Shown: piece by piece, positions 1-13,144 of the stretch | Position numbering within the stretch: the first letter of the stretch is position 1 | Layout: the number at the start of each line of letters is the position of its first letter | NCBI GenBank assembly: GCA_003508835.1 | Contig: PUFA01000287.1 | Coordinates: 372,001 to 436,000 of the forward strand | Source: Eonycteris spelaea | Taxonomy: Eukaryota > Chordata > Mammalia > Chiroptera > Pteropodidae | DNA: 64,000 nt | Direction of reading: 5' to 3' | The notes under the pieces: model-generated | Seen by the model: the letters and a program-made list of their open reading frames with translations, nothing else | Told to the model about the DNA's origin: nothing | Database searches by the model: none | Made by a program: the position numbers and the translations under genes

Positions 1-3000
1 TGATTTTTTTTCAATTATATTTGACATACAGTAGTATGCCAGTTTCATTTGTACAGCATAGTGATCATAGTTCCACATAACTCTCAAGCAATCGCCACAC
101 TAAATCTAATACACCTCTTCCCCCTTACATATTTATTACATTATTAACCATTTTCCACATGCTACACTCTACATATCCATGTCTATTCTGCAACTATCTA
201 CTTGTACCTCTTAATCATTTTGCATTTTTTGCCATCCCCCAAAGCCCCCTCCTTTGTGGTGCATTCAAATCTAAGACCCATGGAGCCAATTGAGATTAAT
301 TACGAGCCTTTATTAGCCAGCCGTCAACTGACTCTCTACCACACAGGGTTAGAGGAGATCAGCCCGGGTCTTTGTTTGAGGCAGTTTATGAAGCCTCTGA
401 CTATATTCTAGAACAAAGAGAGTAAGGAAATTACAGAAAGCGGAAGTTAACTGTTAATGTCCTTTACAAAGATAAATGTATCTGGGGAATTGCTAGATCA
501 AACATAGCCTGGTAGACAGTCTTGTTATCTGTATCCTGGAATGTTGAACCTCTTTGTGGGGCTTGGTGCCTAGAGGAATCACCTCCTTGTTACTGATTTA
601 CTGGGAAGTCTTTACTCTTACATTCTCAAAAGAGGCAGCTCATAAAGCCTAAAAACTACAGCAAACAAGTAAGCAGATTACAGAAGCAGAAGTTGACCAT
701 TAACACAATACAAATACATCACCTCTTACCACACTCTGGTTAATAAGTGAGCAGATTACAGAAACAGACACTGGCCATCTTCATATCTTATACAATACAT
801 TTTCTAAAACCACACCCAAGCAAGTAGGACAACTTCTGGTATCTAAAGATATTTCTTCCCTGTAGCTGACTTAGCTAGTTGGCTCACTTTTGAAAATTTT
901 CCACCCTTAAGACTCCCATATAGTAGCCCTCAAAATATTCTCTGTATCTATGAGTTTACTCACACTTTTGTTGTTGTTATTGTTGTTTATTTTATTCTTT
1001 AGATTACACATGAACATGAAATTATGTGATATTTGTCTTTATCAGACCCATTTCATTCATCTCAATGATGCTCTAGGTCTATAAAGGCAATATCTTTTTT
1101 ATCTCTTTCCTTTTAGTCTGTGTGTGTCTTTTAATCTGAAGTAAATCTCTTGTGGGCAGCATATGTAGGAGTCTTGTTTTCTTATTCATTTAGCCTAGCT
1201 ACTCTATATTTTGGTAGAAGCTCATAGTTCTTTTTTATTTGAGGTACTTGTTGATAGGAATGTAGTTATTATATTTCTTTGTTTCTGTTTTTGATATATG
1301 ATTTTTCTTGTTAAATAAGTCCTCCAACAATTCCTGTAATACTGGCTTGGTGATGAAATTCCTTTAGCTCTTTATCTATCCTTCAACTCTAAATGATAGT
1401 TTTACTGTATAAAGTATTCTTGATAGTAGGTCCTGGGTTTTCATCATGTTGAATATTTGGCCAAGCCTTCTGTGCTGTATATAGTTTCTTTTGAGAAATC
1501 AGCTGTTAGTCTTATGGGAGCTCCTTTGTAAGTAACTAACTGCTTTTCTCTTGCTTCTTTAAGATTCTCTCTTTGTCTTTAACCTTTGACATTTTAATTA
1601 TGAAATGTCTTGGTGTGGGCCTCTTTGGTTATTGGGACTGACTCTCTGAGCTTCCTCAGGTTATGTCTATTTCCTTCATAAGGTGAGGGAAGTTTTCCAT
1701 CATTACTTTTTCAAATAGCTCTTCAGTGTCTTGGGTCTGTTCCAGTGCCCCTATGACATGGATATTTTTACATTTAATAGTGTCTCTTAGGCTCCTTAAA
1801 TTATTATTATAGTGTTGGCTTATTTTTTCTTGCCATTCTAATTGAGTGTTCTTGACTTTCCCATCCTCTATATAGGTCATTTGATCCTCTTCTTCATTCC
1901 CTTTTTATTCTATTTAATATACTTTTCATCTCAGATAATGTGTTCTTTATCTCTGATTGTTCTTTTTAAATTTTACATTTCCATTTTTATATTTTTTATC
2001 TTTGTGTTAAAGTTCTCATTGAATTAATCTACACTTCCCTTAAGTTCATTGAGCATCTTCATAACCAGTATTTTGAACTCTGTATCTATTAGATCATTTG
2101 ATGCAATTATTTTTGGATCTCTGTTCTGTTCTCTCATATGGTTTCTGCTTCTTTGTCTTCCCATTTTGGCTGCCTTTCTGTGTCTGTTTCTATGTATTAA
2201 GCAAAGCTCTTAAGTCTCCCAGTCTTATTAGCATGGCTTTGTTTAGTAGGTGTCCAGTGGCACAGTCCTGAGAGAAATTCAGTTGCAGGTCAAATTTAAT
2301 CCCAGCCCGTGCCCCTCTGGAACCACCTGTTAAGATTCAGCAAGCAATCCACAGGTCCTGTGCTTATAGTTGCCTCAAGAGGCCATGTCAGAAACCGTAG
2401 TCAGTTGCCACCAGTGTGAGTCTTGCACTGCTCAGCAAGTAGCACCTGACTCCCCCAGGATATACCTAGATGTGGCTTGGATGGGGCTACGAGTTGGGGT
2501 GGTGGAGTTTCAGGAATCCTCTGGGTGGAGCGACCTCTGTTGTTCAGTTTGATGACATCCCCACAATGGTGGTGCTGAGTCAACACTGGAATGGGAGAGC
2601 CCAACAGAGGAATGATGGATACCGCCGGCACTCTGTACAGAGCAAACCTCACCTCTGGCCCTCACTTCAACAACTTAGTGTTCTCCTGTAAGTCCCTGGT
2701 GCCCTCAGAGCAGCCAAACCAGTGCTGGTGCTCAGAGAGAGAAGGTTCATCACTGCAAAAGTCCGGTTGCGGACACAGCCTTTTTAAGAGATGTCTGCAG
2801 TGCTGACTGCCCCTGCCACTTGCCACTGCCTCTATCCCACTCAGTTGCTCAGGACCAAGCAGCCTCATGTCTTCGCCCCCTCCTAACTTCTGCCATTGGC
2901 AGTTGATTAATTATTTCTCTCCCTAGTTGTAGTGCTTCCGTTCCTCTAGATTCCAGGTGACTTTCCTTGCTGTTTGCTCCTTGTTTCTGTTATAACTTTG

Positions 3001-3056
3001 ATTTGATCGCAAGAAGGATGAACTGAGCCTCTATCATCTATGCCATTTTTTTGTCC
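1..3056 (-). mobile_element. HAL1-like (half-L1) element, copy 1, interrupted by an LTR
   Basis: This LINE-1-derived element runs on the minus strand. Read from right to left it has a GC-richer 5' UTR (about 3,056 to 2,200), an ORF1-like stretch, a short remnant matching the end of the L1 endonuclease region (about 1,100-1,260), and a 3' UTR at 1-250 continuing at 919-1,085. The reverse-transcriptase part of ORF2 is absent. A minus-strand fragment at 1,656-1,880 resembles the L1 ORF1 protein; it contains NIHVIGALE and the ENFPHL motif typical of the RNA-binding region. The same arrangement recurs at 34,735-37,135, so the missing ORF2 belongs to the element and is not private damage. It is non-functional, with many stops. 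The LTR at about 250-918 was inserted later. Confidence 0.75.
250..918 (-). mobile_element. Solo LTR of an endogenous retrovirus
   Basis: This block has no counterpart in the sister HAL1-like copy at 34.7 kb and therefore interrupts it. On the minus strand it starts with TGGGAGTCTTAAGG at 918, contains a polyadenylation signal AATAAA (TTTATT on the plus strand at 309-314) followed by a short U5-like segment, and ends near 250. Length of about 670 bp and the signal order fit a solo LTR. Three imperfect copies of a motif around GCAGATTACAGAA lie in its U3 part (about 421, 669 and 747). No gag, pol or env sequence is attached. The family is not recognised and the left edge is uncertain. Confidence 0.6.
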
Positions 3057-4420
3057 TCATGTCTTATAAATGTGTTCTTCATCTCCAGAAGTTCAATTTT
3101 TTTTTTTTTGGTGTGTGGGGGTGTTTTTTGTTTTTGTTTTTAAGTTTTAATCTCTTTGTAAAATACGCATTTTATTCATTTTGTTTCCAATTTCTTGGAA
3201 TTGTCAGAATTTTCTTGTATCTCATTGAGTTTTTTCAGAAGTGCAATCTTGAATTCACTGTCATTTAAATCACATATTTCTGTGTCTTTAAGCTTATTTT
3301 CTGGAGATTTTTCACTTTCCTTCTGAGCTTCCTTTTTTTTCTTGGTTTGTTCATGGTGTCTGTTGGACTATTTCTCTGCCTGGGCATTAATGGGAGTGTA
3401 TTTCTGCATTTTTTTTTTTTTTAAGAAAATTTATTTATCTAGTGATCTCTTCTTTAGCAGGTTGGTAAAAGAAGTTTTTCTTTTGACTTCCAGTAGGTGG
3501 CGGAACCCAAGGCTTCTTGAATCTCTTCTTTGAAGCTAAAAAGGCCCTTTACTCTGTGGTGGAATATGTGCCTCTTCTAGAATCAAGTCACCTTGGTCCC
3601 AGGGCTCCACCCTTGTGAAATGATACAGTGGGTCATGGGAGTCTGTCTCCGGAAGAGGTCCTGAAGTCCCGTTACTGCCCCAGCAATCAAATGCAATTTC
3701 CACTGTTCCTTCCCACTCAGCCTGACTGGGTGGGGGTGGGGAAGACTAAGAGAGAACTGCAGTGTGAGTCGCAATATTTCTTCTTTAAATGCTGTCCTCC
3801 AGGTTTTAGCTGTCTTGCTTTGATATCACTGTACCTGTGTCTGGTACTAGTTCTACTGTATGTTTCAGTACTTGTGCAAATTCCACAGAAGCTTGGTGAT
3901 GTTAGCTCTGAGAGGACATGGGGGCCATAAGGCATGCTCTGGGTTGGTAAGGGAGGGGTGCAGCCAGGCTTCATGACTCAGCCCCTTGCTTGGCAGTGGA
4001 GTTTTGGTAAAGCCCCAGCTATTGTCGCTCTGCACTCAATCTCTGCCCTGCTCTCTGCCCTGAACCTTGGAATATGTGTGAAATATGCTGTGTGGAATAT
4101 GCTGATCATATAGCCACAAACTCTCTGGGGCTTCAAAAAGCTAAAATCAGTCACAAAATGTCCCCTACCCACCTCTTGTATTGAGCTCCCATTGCCTAAC
4201 ACAGCTTCTTTGTTTCTCATTCCTAATCTGCCTCCTTGACCCACATGGATTTACCATCTTTGTATGCTCTGATGCACTGGTCTCCCAGACATGCTTGTGT
4301 GCAAGTGGGATATTATTTGTTAGTTGTAGATATTCAGCATGTTGTTATTTCATGGAGTCGATCTGGGAGATCTCTCATGACATCATGTTTCTGATGTCAC
4401 TCTCAAGCTATTTTCCCAGG
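3057..4420 (-). mobile_element. L1 5' portion (ORF1 start and 5' UTR)
   Basis: Minus-strand L1 sequence matches the 5' parts of the L1s at 44.8-45.8 kb and 46.9-48.1 kb. The shared features are the ORF1 N-terminal region around 3,060-3,350, a 5' UTR at 3,350-4,390, and a common 5' terminal block at about 4,300-4,400 that includes GAGATCTCTCATGACATC. It is truncated on its 3' side against the HAL1-like element. There is no intact reading frame. The long plus-strand frame over 4,181-4,639 is this 5' UTR read into the neighbouring TTTC tract and is not a gene. Confidence 0.7.
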
Positions 4421-4434
4421 TATATATATTTTAC

Positions 4435-4436
4435 TT

Positions 4437-4467
<31 letters not shown>

Positions 4468-4472
4468 TTTCT

Positions 4473-4516
<44 letters not shown>

Positions 4517-4547
4517 TTTCTTTCTTTCTTTCTCTTTCTTTCTTTCT

Positions 4548-4578
<31 letters not shown>

Positions 4579-4619
4579 CTCTTCTCCTTTCTTCTTTCTT
4601 TCTTTCTTTCTTTCTTTCG
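4435..4619. repeat. (TTTC)n microsatellite
   Basis: A pyrimidine tract of about 185 bp built of TTTC with TTC interruptions. It sits immediately beyond the 5' terminus of the adjacent minus-strand L1. The frames of Ser/Phe/Leu or Lys/Glu repeats across it are artefacts. Confidence 0.95.
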
Positions 4620-5285
4620 ATACAGAAGACAGTTTTTAATTTTATACCTAAAATAAATTTAATTGGTGATACATTCAATTTTGCATCTTCATATTTTTAC
4701 CCAGCCATCTAGTAAATTGCCTTTTTGCAACAATTATTTCTTTCATTCACAAACATTGATTAAGCACACAACTTTGTGACTTAATGCATGTGAGAATAAA
4801 ATAATGATGCAAAAAGATACTAAACTAATGACAATTTATTATGATAAGCAAAATCTCCTAACTTAACCCCATTTGAGTACAGAGAACAAAAGATATCTAT
4901 GTCAGTTCTAAAGAGAGTAATAGTTATTTGGAAGTTGGTCTTTATCTTGGCACAACTGGGAGTCATTAAAAATTTCATATAAGAGCTTGTTATGACAAAT
5001 TCTCTTGAAGTGGAGATGTAAAGAGATGTAGAAATCATCCCATCTGCACGACAAAATTAAGCAGAAGTAGGTTCTTTCAATTCTGAAAAGGAGGTATTTT
5101 AGGATTTCACTCAATAATTTAAATAGCCTATCCTCAGGTCTGCAGATTGATAAATGGGTAATAATTTTTTATAAAGCAAAAACAAGTCAATGCAATTCAT
5201 TAGGTTTATATTTTATCTTTTTAAATAAGCTGAATACATTTATATTTGATCATAATGACTCTTCTTGTCATTCTTAATAATTGAA
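4620..5285. other. Intergenic, nothing recognised
   Basis: AT-rich sequence with no recognisable gene or repeat family. Short frames on the minus strand at 4,820-5,114 overlap each other, show no domain and look accidental. Confidence 0.6.
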
Positions 5286-6990
5286 GATAATTACCTTTTA
5301 AAAGAATTTTATTGAGGTATAATCCATGCACTCATTAAAGTACAAAATTTAATGTTATTTTTAGTATATTCACAGCTCTGTACAATCACACTGCAGTTCA
5401 AATTTAGAACCTCATGCCCTTTGACTACCACCATCTTATTTTCCTACTCTACTTCCTTCAGCATTAATAGACCACTAATTCCCTACTGAGACTGGATTTC
5501 ATATGAATCAAATCATATATATGGTATTTTTGACTGACTTTTTTTCATTGCATAATGTTTTCAAGGTTCATCCATGTTTGTAAAATGTATGAGTACTTTA
5601 TTTCTTCTTATAGTCAAGTAACATTCCATTATATGTATATACCATTATTTTATTTATTTATTCCCTTGTGATGGGCATTTGGATGTTTCACCTTTTGGTT
5701 ATTATGAAAAATGCTGCTATAAACTTTTATACTTGAGGTTTGTGGACACCTGTTTCATTTATCTTGGCTAGTTAGAGGAAAATTACTGAGTCACATGGAA
5801 ACTCTATTGTTTAATCTTTCAAGGAGCTGCCAGACTGTTTTCCAAAGTTTTACACCTTTTACATCCCACCAGCAGTATATGAGATTCCTCCTCATCTTTA
5901 TCAATACCTTTTTTCTAAGTTTTTGATTCTAGCCATCCTAGGGAGTGTGAAGAGATATCCGTGTGGTTTTGATTTGCATTTCTTAGAAACTAATGATGTT
6001 GAGCATCTTTTCATGTACTATTAGCTGTCTGTATAACATTCTTGATGAAATATCTATTCAAATCCATTGCTCATTCTTAACTGGGTATCTTTTATTATTG
6101 AATTTCAAGAGTTCTTTGTATATTATAGATACAAATTCCTTATCAGATATGTTACTTGAAGATATTTTCTCTCCTTCTGTGGGTCGACTTTTTACTTTCT
6201 TGATGATGTCTTGTGAAGCACAAAAGTTTCTAATTTATATGAATTCTGATTTATCTATTTTTTCATTTGTTACTTATTCTTTTGGTGTTATACCTAAGAA
6301 ACTTTTGCCAATGTCATGAATATTTAGCCGTGTTATCATATGAAAGTTTTATAGTTTTAGTTCTCTCATTTAGGTCTTTGATTCATTTTTAATTAAATTT
6401 CGAGTATGTACTGAGGTAAGGGTCCAACTTCATTCTTTTGCAACTGACTATCCAGTTGCTTCTGCATGGTTTGTTGAAAATACTCTTTTTCCCCATCAAA
6501 GGGTTTTGACACCGTTCTCAAAAATCAGTTGACCATAGACATATGTATCGACTTATTTCTGGACTCTCAAATCTATTTTATTGATATATGTACTATCACC
6601 ACACTATCTTGATTACTATTGCTTTATAGTAGTTTTAAAATCAGGAAGTGTGACTCTTCTTACTTTATTCTTCTTTTTCAACATTATTTTAGCTATTATG
6701 GGTCTTTTACAATTCTATATGAATTTTAGAATCAGCTTTTTAATCTCTACAAAGAAACTAGCTGAGATTTTGGGAGAGATTTCATTGAATATGTAGGTCA
6801 GTGTAGAGAGTAAACTTTTAAGAATGTTAAATCTTACAATCGATGAATATGGGATATTTTCCCATTTTTTTAATCTTCTTTAACTTCTTTTGACAAAGTT
6901 TTAATTTTTAGAACATGTTTTGTACTTCTTTTGTTAAATTTATTTCTAAGTCCTTTATTCCCTTTGATACTATTGAGACTGACATTTTTA
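5286..6990 (-). mobile_element. L1 3' portion (ORF2 C-terminal half and 3' UTR)
   Basis: Minus-strand L1. The 3' end lies at about 5,290 (AATTTTATTGAGGTATAATC on the plus strand), followed leftward-to-rightward by the antisense of the ORF2 C-terminal region. Typical antisense phrases are the cysteine-rich tail area around 5,560-5,700 and the block near 6,000-6,120 ending in a truncated RT-proximal stretch at 6,990. The 3' UTR differs from the bat-type end at 33.66 kb, so this is an older subfamily. No intact frame remains. Confidence 0.75.
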
Positions 6991-8614
6991 TTATGATTTA
7001 AGATTCTCAAATTGGAAATTATCAATATACAAATACATATGATGATATTTATTAATGCTATAATTACATTAATTAAAAACTAGATAAAGTGAAATTTATG
7101 TCTTTTATTACCTTAAACTTAGCATTATCATCTCTCTTGCAATATCATATTGTGAACACATTCCTATGGTTCTTTTTTAAGAAAGAACTTTCAGACTGTA
7201 CTAGGTTTTATGTATGTATATACTGTAGCTTGTAACCAGCATAGCAGAACTCATTTACACATATATAATTATAATCCTACTGAAAAATGAGGATTGAAGA
7301 GTAGAGGAGTATATTAAAATACTTATTACTATTTTTTATATTTGCAATTTTATTATACTTAGTTTTTGACTAATATGGAAAGCATGTCCACAAATTTTTT
7401 CAGTTTTCCAAATCAAGATATTCTATTAGTCCCTTTTTTAGGACAAGAAAAAGGATAAATCTAGCTACTTTGGAGAAATAAGGCTCGAATTACTTCCTTA
7501 GACAAGCCCATAACCAGACTAATTACTTACATTAGTTGAAAAACTGAGATGGAAATAAAAATAAATAAACAAGTGGAGTGTATTGGAAAACTGGGTCTAT
7601 GATTCTGAAAATTAAGATTTCATTATGGATGATGGGGAAAAATGTGAGAAGGAAGGTGGCAATACCACAACTTTACTTCCAGAATTCTTAGTAGAAGGGT
7701 AGGATTGGTTCTCCTGACAATGCCTTACTCATTGGCCTTCCTCAGCTCTATTTCTACGAGGACAATTTAAAGAGAAACAAAAATGTGTTGAGGAAAAAAT
7801 AGGCTAATCATGGATATAAATATACTGACTTTATATTTGTGTCTACATGGCACTAAATAAATAATAAATGAAAATAGCCAAATTTGTTGCCTAGAATCCT
7901 CTGCTTGACTATTGGATTTGAAAGCAAGAAGTTCAGTTTCCAGCTTTGTATGTCTTTATTGGTTAATTTGTAAAATGAGAAAATAGCAACTTACCACTCC
8001 TGACCAAGGAGTTCAATTTTCATTATGATTTTAAAAATGCAAAAAAAAAATTGTTTGTTGTTAAGTTTAAGGAACTATATGTGCATGGTTTTCTTTTCAT
8101 CATATAAAGATAACAAAATGAGCCACAGGCCAAAATTACATTGCAGCCCAATCTAATGTATTAATGTGACAAAACAAAGACTATATCTGTCAGAGTAGGA
8201 GTGACAGTCACAATCTGGAAAAATGTCATAGAAAAAAGGAAAAGGAGTGTCATAACAGCCAGTTTTGTTAATTCTCAATCACATATTTTCCTGGAAAAGA
8301 AGAAATCTTAGTTAATGGGCTTGGATCATTAGATCACATGGGTAAAGCTCACCCAGTTGTGGAGATAAATAGAGGTATGTTAGCTAGATGTCTCTAACAT
8401 CATGACTAAAATTTTACTTTTTAATACTAGTGAGGCCCTCCATTGTACTTTTATTCATGGAACAAGTGCACTACTAATGTTGAATCATGTGTTTGGTTTA
8501 TGTGATAGCTATAACCATGGAAATAAGAAGTAGGCATCTTGATTACAGAAAACAAGCTCCTAATTTAAGTAACTTGAGGGTGGGATATTTGATGACTTAA
8601 GTTATTCATCACCA

Positions 8615-8645
8615 AATGAATGAATGAATGAATGAATGAATGAAT
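8615..8645. repeat. (TGAA)n microsatellite
   Basis: About eight perfect copies of the tetramer GAAT/TGAA in a row. Confidence 0.95.
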
Positions 8646-10054
8646 AATCGCAGATACTCTCTACTTGGGCTTAGATCTGATTCTGAAATTTATAAAATGT
8701 ATATGTTAACAAAATCTCTGCATACTCCAATGTTTGATTGATTTTAAATACCAACGTAAGTTAGTGGTGCTAAAGATTAGAAGTCAAGAAATATGCTCAC
8801 ATCTCTGAGCAGATAAATAGTTTAAGTTATGGACAGAATGAAAGAAAATGACCGAATAACCTAAAAATTACAGCCAGAATGACGGTGGAAAAGCAAGAGA
8901 GATATAAGAAAGAAAAACATTTTAAGGAGAAAATGGCTTATATTGACAAGAGCTTCAAGAGGTCAAATAATATAAAGGTAGAATTTCTTTGAGAACAGCA
9001 AAAATGGACAAGAACAGAGCAGGTTAGAGCAAGTTAAAATGAAATTTATAACGTGGAAGAACAATATTCTGCAAGGTGCATCAAAAATTGAAAAAGTTTC
9101 AGACTTCAAACTTCCTGCTCTCAAGATACATTGGATGTGGAGAAGGACCACACTGCCATGAAAGAGCTACATAGGGAGATGATTTCCTCAGATGAGAACC
9201 AAGTATTCAAGGAATATAAAATTAGTGGAAAATATTTTCAAAGCAGAGATGATTATTTACAACTTATTTCTTTGCAATAAAATAAGTTAAGGCATAGGTG
9301 TTCCAGAGTTTAAAATAGAGGGATTCAGGGGAGAAATAACAAAATAGATGACTGGGGAAAATAACATGAAGATTAGTTAACTGTATAAAAAAGATATCAA
9401 ACAAGGTGGTCCTGGTGTGTTTAAGTTCCTGCTGGATTTGGGAAGAGATTGGGAGCATTAATTATATTAATCTCCTTTCTGGAAAAAATCAGCCTTATTC
9501 TTGGATAATTGTTTCTGAAGGGACCTTAGCCCAGGTGAGCAAAAAATCACTATACCATCTAATTTTTTTTTTCCTAACCAGGAACTTGTTTATTTACTGT
9601 TTCTTTTTGTATTTTCTGTCTCTTTATCTCTAAAATACTACTCCATAAAGGCAGGGGCTTTATTCATTTTGTTCACTCCTATATTTCTAGTGCCTATAAC
9701 AGTGCTTATGATATTAAGGTACACCTAAAACTTAATTTTGAAATATTTCTTCATATTGCCAAGTTCACTTAAAATGTATGTAAATGCAATGGTGTCCTAA
9801 AATCATAAATTTTAAAAGAAATTTAGCAAAGAAATAAAAAAAGAAGAATCTAGTTGAAGACTTACTTTTACCAGGAGCCTTTCATATTTATTTTTATTTA
9901 ACTCATAAAGGTTGTTAATAAATAAGTTTTGTAGGTTAAGGAAATAGAGATTGAGAAAAGTTTAGTATGTTGTCCTGTTTTAAATGACATATTTGTGGAA
10001 TAAGATAGATCTTAACATAGGGGCTTCACTTCAAAGAGAAATATTTTTTTTTTT

Positions 10055-10127
10055 AAGAAAAGGAAGGAGGAGGAAGGAGATGGGGAAGAGGAAGAAAGGG
10101 AGGAGAAAGAAGAGAAGAGAAAAGTTA
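10055..10127. repeat. Purine-rich (GGAA/GAAG) tract
   Basis: About 70 bases almost purely A and G on the plus strand, after a run of T. It is low-complexity sequence, with a second shorter purine tract at about 11,078-11,110. Confidence 0.85.
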
Positions 10128-10229
10128 GATTGAAAAAAAAATTAATACTTCTTGTGACAAACATTTACCTCACAATTTTCACCAGAATTAGATATGATAA
10201 ACTCTATTTCCTTATCACTGAATACTGAT

Positions 10230-10345
10230 TATGGTAATGTTTTTGTGATTTTTTCCAAGTGATTTATAGCTAAAAGGTAGTGCAGCTGGGATTTGAACTA
10301 GGGTATTTTAGATTTCAAAACTCATGTTCTTCTGATTAAATCAGT
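10230..10345 (+). repeat. MIR-type SINE relic
   Basis: The stretch around GCAGCTGGGATTTGAACTAGG matches the conserved MIR core and tRNA-unrelated region (the familiar 'agctgggatttgaaccc' phrase), with preceding sequence resembling the 'aagtgatttatagct' part. It is old and diverged. Confidence 0.6.
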
Positions 10346-12009
10346 TTCTGACAGCAAGAGAAAAGAAAAGCAGAACATATTTAGTTATCATTTAAAACAG
10401 AAACTTATTTTGCAGAATGCTATATTTGGGCTGATTCTTAAGTCATGAGAAATTTAGCAACATAATGTTCCTTCTTTTCCACAAGTCCCCATGTTTCAGT
10501 GAGCTGAGTTAAGTAGTTTGCATTCACATCTTCATATTATGCTAAAAATAAAATTATGGGGAAATTATTATTAAAAAGCTATTATTCTTTACACATATAA
10601 TTACCTTCCTGGGCAATTGCTTCCTGGCACATTGGAGAACCTATCAGAGAACTATTATATAAACAGAAACAAAAAGACTTTTCCCTTGGCTTTCTGTTTC
10701 TACAGACTCATTGTGTAGTGACCACATGATTCTAAATAAAGTCCCTCTGAAATTAACCCCAGAAGATATTCATGTGAAGAAAAATGGAGAATAATGACAT
10801 TGAGTGCATTTTTCATTAAAGATATATTTGTGTTACTGTATTTTCAAGAATAAAAGCAGAGTAATTTTAATGGGCTGTGCCTGTGTACTCCAACTTTTCA
10901 CATCTATTCTGTCTTCCTGAGCTTCCATGCTGTTTCATTGACTCATGTGATCATCTACAATAATCATTATAGACTCTCATAAAGGTTTCTGTCACCTGGT
11001 TTTTGGATAAGTGATGCATATAATAGCATTAAATAAAAAATCCAAAGCTATAGAAGCTAACATTAGTATTGTGTGCAGAAAGAGAAGGGGAGGGAGAGGG
11101 AGAGAGAGTGATGATTGCATCAACATAAAGGCTGATTTTATTGTCATGACGTGATGTTTCATAAAGGTTTATCGAATTAATTTGATCTGAGAAAATTTAA
11201 CAAATGCTGCTTTTGCTTAGTTTTTAAAGTATCATATTTTAAATATTTTCATTAAGAAATTTTTGATGCATAACCATTTCCTGACTCTAAAATAAAATAA
11301 ATATTCTATTCACGCTATACCCTGTATGGGATGATTTCAGCTATTGAACAGAATTGGCTATTGGCTTATTGGAAGAGAATAAACAGGGGCACAAATGCTT
11401 TGTCTAGTCCTCTCTGCATTTGTCCTTCATCCTCTTACATCACTAGTTCTAGAAAGAAATATGCCTCTTTCTCATATCAGAATGCTCTCTTGACCTGATT
11501 TGAGTAGAGATATAATAGCAATTGCCTCAGTATTAACTCTTTTAATACAGTGCATTGCAATAGCAATCTATTTATTTCCAATCTTTCACTCCCTGTCAGG
11601 AAGCAGGTGAAAGCACTGAGAGAATTGTTTTACATAAAAGACAGACACAATATTATGTGTCCAGGTCCATAGCCTTTGTGAGTATGGGAGGAAAAAGTGT
11701 GACTCAATCAGGGAGAGGGTGCTATAGGGACTTCAAACTGATTTTGACTTTCAAACATACATTTGAGTGCTAGTTTGTGCTCTCAGTCATGTATGCCTGT
11801 GTCATAAGCAGGGAATAATCACAGTCTGACTTCCAGTTCAGAGAAAATTATCAAAGGTAATTTTTTCCACTGGGAAAAAGTTGGGCGATGGCAAAAATTT
11901 CAGGTGATGTATAAGTTTACTTTAGTGGACTTAAAAGTTTTCCATTCACTCTGTGTATTAGTATCATGAAATTTCCTATGAGATATTAATACTAAATATA
12001 ATAATAGAA

Positions 12010-12175
12010 ACTACAAAATTTGAGTCAGGCACTGCAGATCTTTTAAAAATACTCACTCTAAATTTCTCCAGATAATATGTTATTACTCCCATTTGTAAAG
12101 CTGGTGAAACTGAGGGTCTTCCAACATCAAACAGTCAGTAGAACTGTGCCATGATTCTAATTCTTTGTTTCATGT
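12010..12175 (+). repeat. MIR-type SINE relic
   Basis: Contains the MIR-like order 'tcccatttgtaaagctggtgaaactgag' (split here only for description) followed by a degraded 'cacagtcagtagaactg' region. Both blocks occur in the expected order and spacing. It is diverged, so the edges are approximate. Confidence 0.6.
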
Positions 12176-12929
12176 AACAGCCTCTTGAGTGTTATAGAAT
12201 ACTACATACTCTATACTGTTAAAAATAAACTGTCTACCATTTTTCTTTTACATATTGCATGTTTTGAACTTCTCAATCCTGCTCTCTTCTGTCCATGGTT
12301 GCTAATGGGAATCTAATTGCTAATGGGAATTTAAATATGAGAATGCTGCTCATGAAAGGAACCTCAGAAATGTCTAAAGGAGATGATCCTTTCCCTCCTA
12401 TAGATTTAGTGGAGACACACTATTCTGGGTCATAAAACTAATTCAAAGAATCTCACATAATAGGTGCAAATCAGTATCAATCTTTTTTTCCCTCAAAGTA
12501 TGGAGAATTTTGTAAAACTATATAGCTATTAACTTTCTGTTTATTTTCTGGTATTATAAAACTGTCTTTTAATGTGCAGTTTGCATACCATTCTCTAAAA
12601 ATCGGAAAGTGTTGCTTTGACCCATAAAGAAGTAACCTATTATCTTTAATAATTCTGTCCTAATTGATTATTTTACCTAATACATCACTGTGTAGTAATA
12701 GTTTAATCAATATACTCTGAAATGCACAGATTTTATAAAAATTACTTCTCAAAACAATAGAGAATAATTGACACTTCTGTCTTGTACCAACATGTATGAA
12801 AATGTAAATCATTTTTAATAATTTCTTTTTCAGAGGAATACTTGAGGGTTGTGTCTCATTTAAATTAACAGTATACTGTAGCTTAGCTATAGAATTTCAA
12901 GTTATAAGGGAACTTTAAAATCATCTACT

Positions 12930-13055
12930 CTAGCAGTCTAATTTCAAGTAAGCTTTTTGTGAAATGAAAATATATTTATAAGATTACACAGTAAGTTAGA
13001 GATAGAGGCAACTCTGGAATCTAGGTTTTCTGATTCCTCAGGCAACATCTTAAGT
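12930..13055 (+). repeat. Probable MIR-type SINE relic
   Basis: The block 'gattacacagtaagttagagat' to 'tctaggttttctgattcc' resembles the MIR segment that normally reads as a cleared-from-conserved 'cacacagctagtaagtggcagag' and 'acccaggtctgactcc' series. It is weak and heavily diverged. Confidence 0.45.
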
Positions 13056-13117
13056 CCTATCTAAATGACTAGCTTTGAGGAATTATCATACCAAATGGCT
13101 CCTACCACTGATTAAAT

Positions 13118-13144
13118 ATTCCTAAAATACTATATTTTAGGAAT
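13118..13144. other. Perfect 12-bp inverted repeat
   Basis: The arms ATTCCTAAAATA and TATTTTAGGAAT are exact reverse complements, separated by CTA. It could form a small hairpin or be chance in AT-rich DNA. Confidence 0.6.

Noticed and set aside
4181..4639. 152-codon open frame on the plus strand
   Set aside because: It joins L1 5' UTR sequence to the TTTC microsatellite; the protein is mainly a low-complexity Ser/Phe/Leu run.
8615..8645. CRISPR-like or other spaced direct repeat
   Set aside because: It is a simple TGAA microsatellite. No spaced-repeat array of CRISPR type exists in the window, as expected for mammalian DNA.
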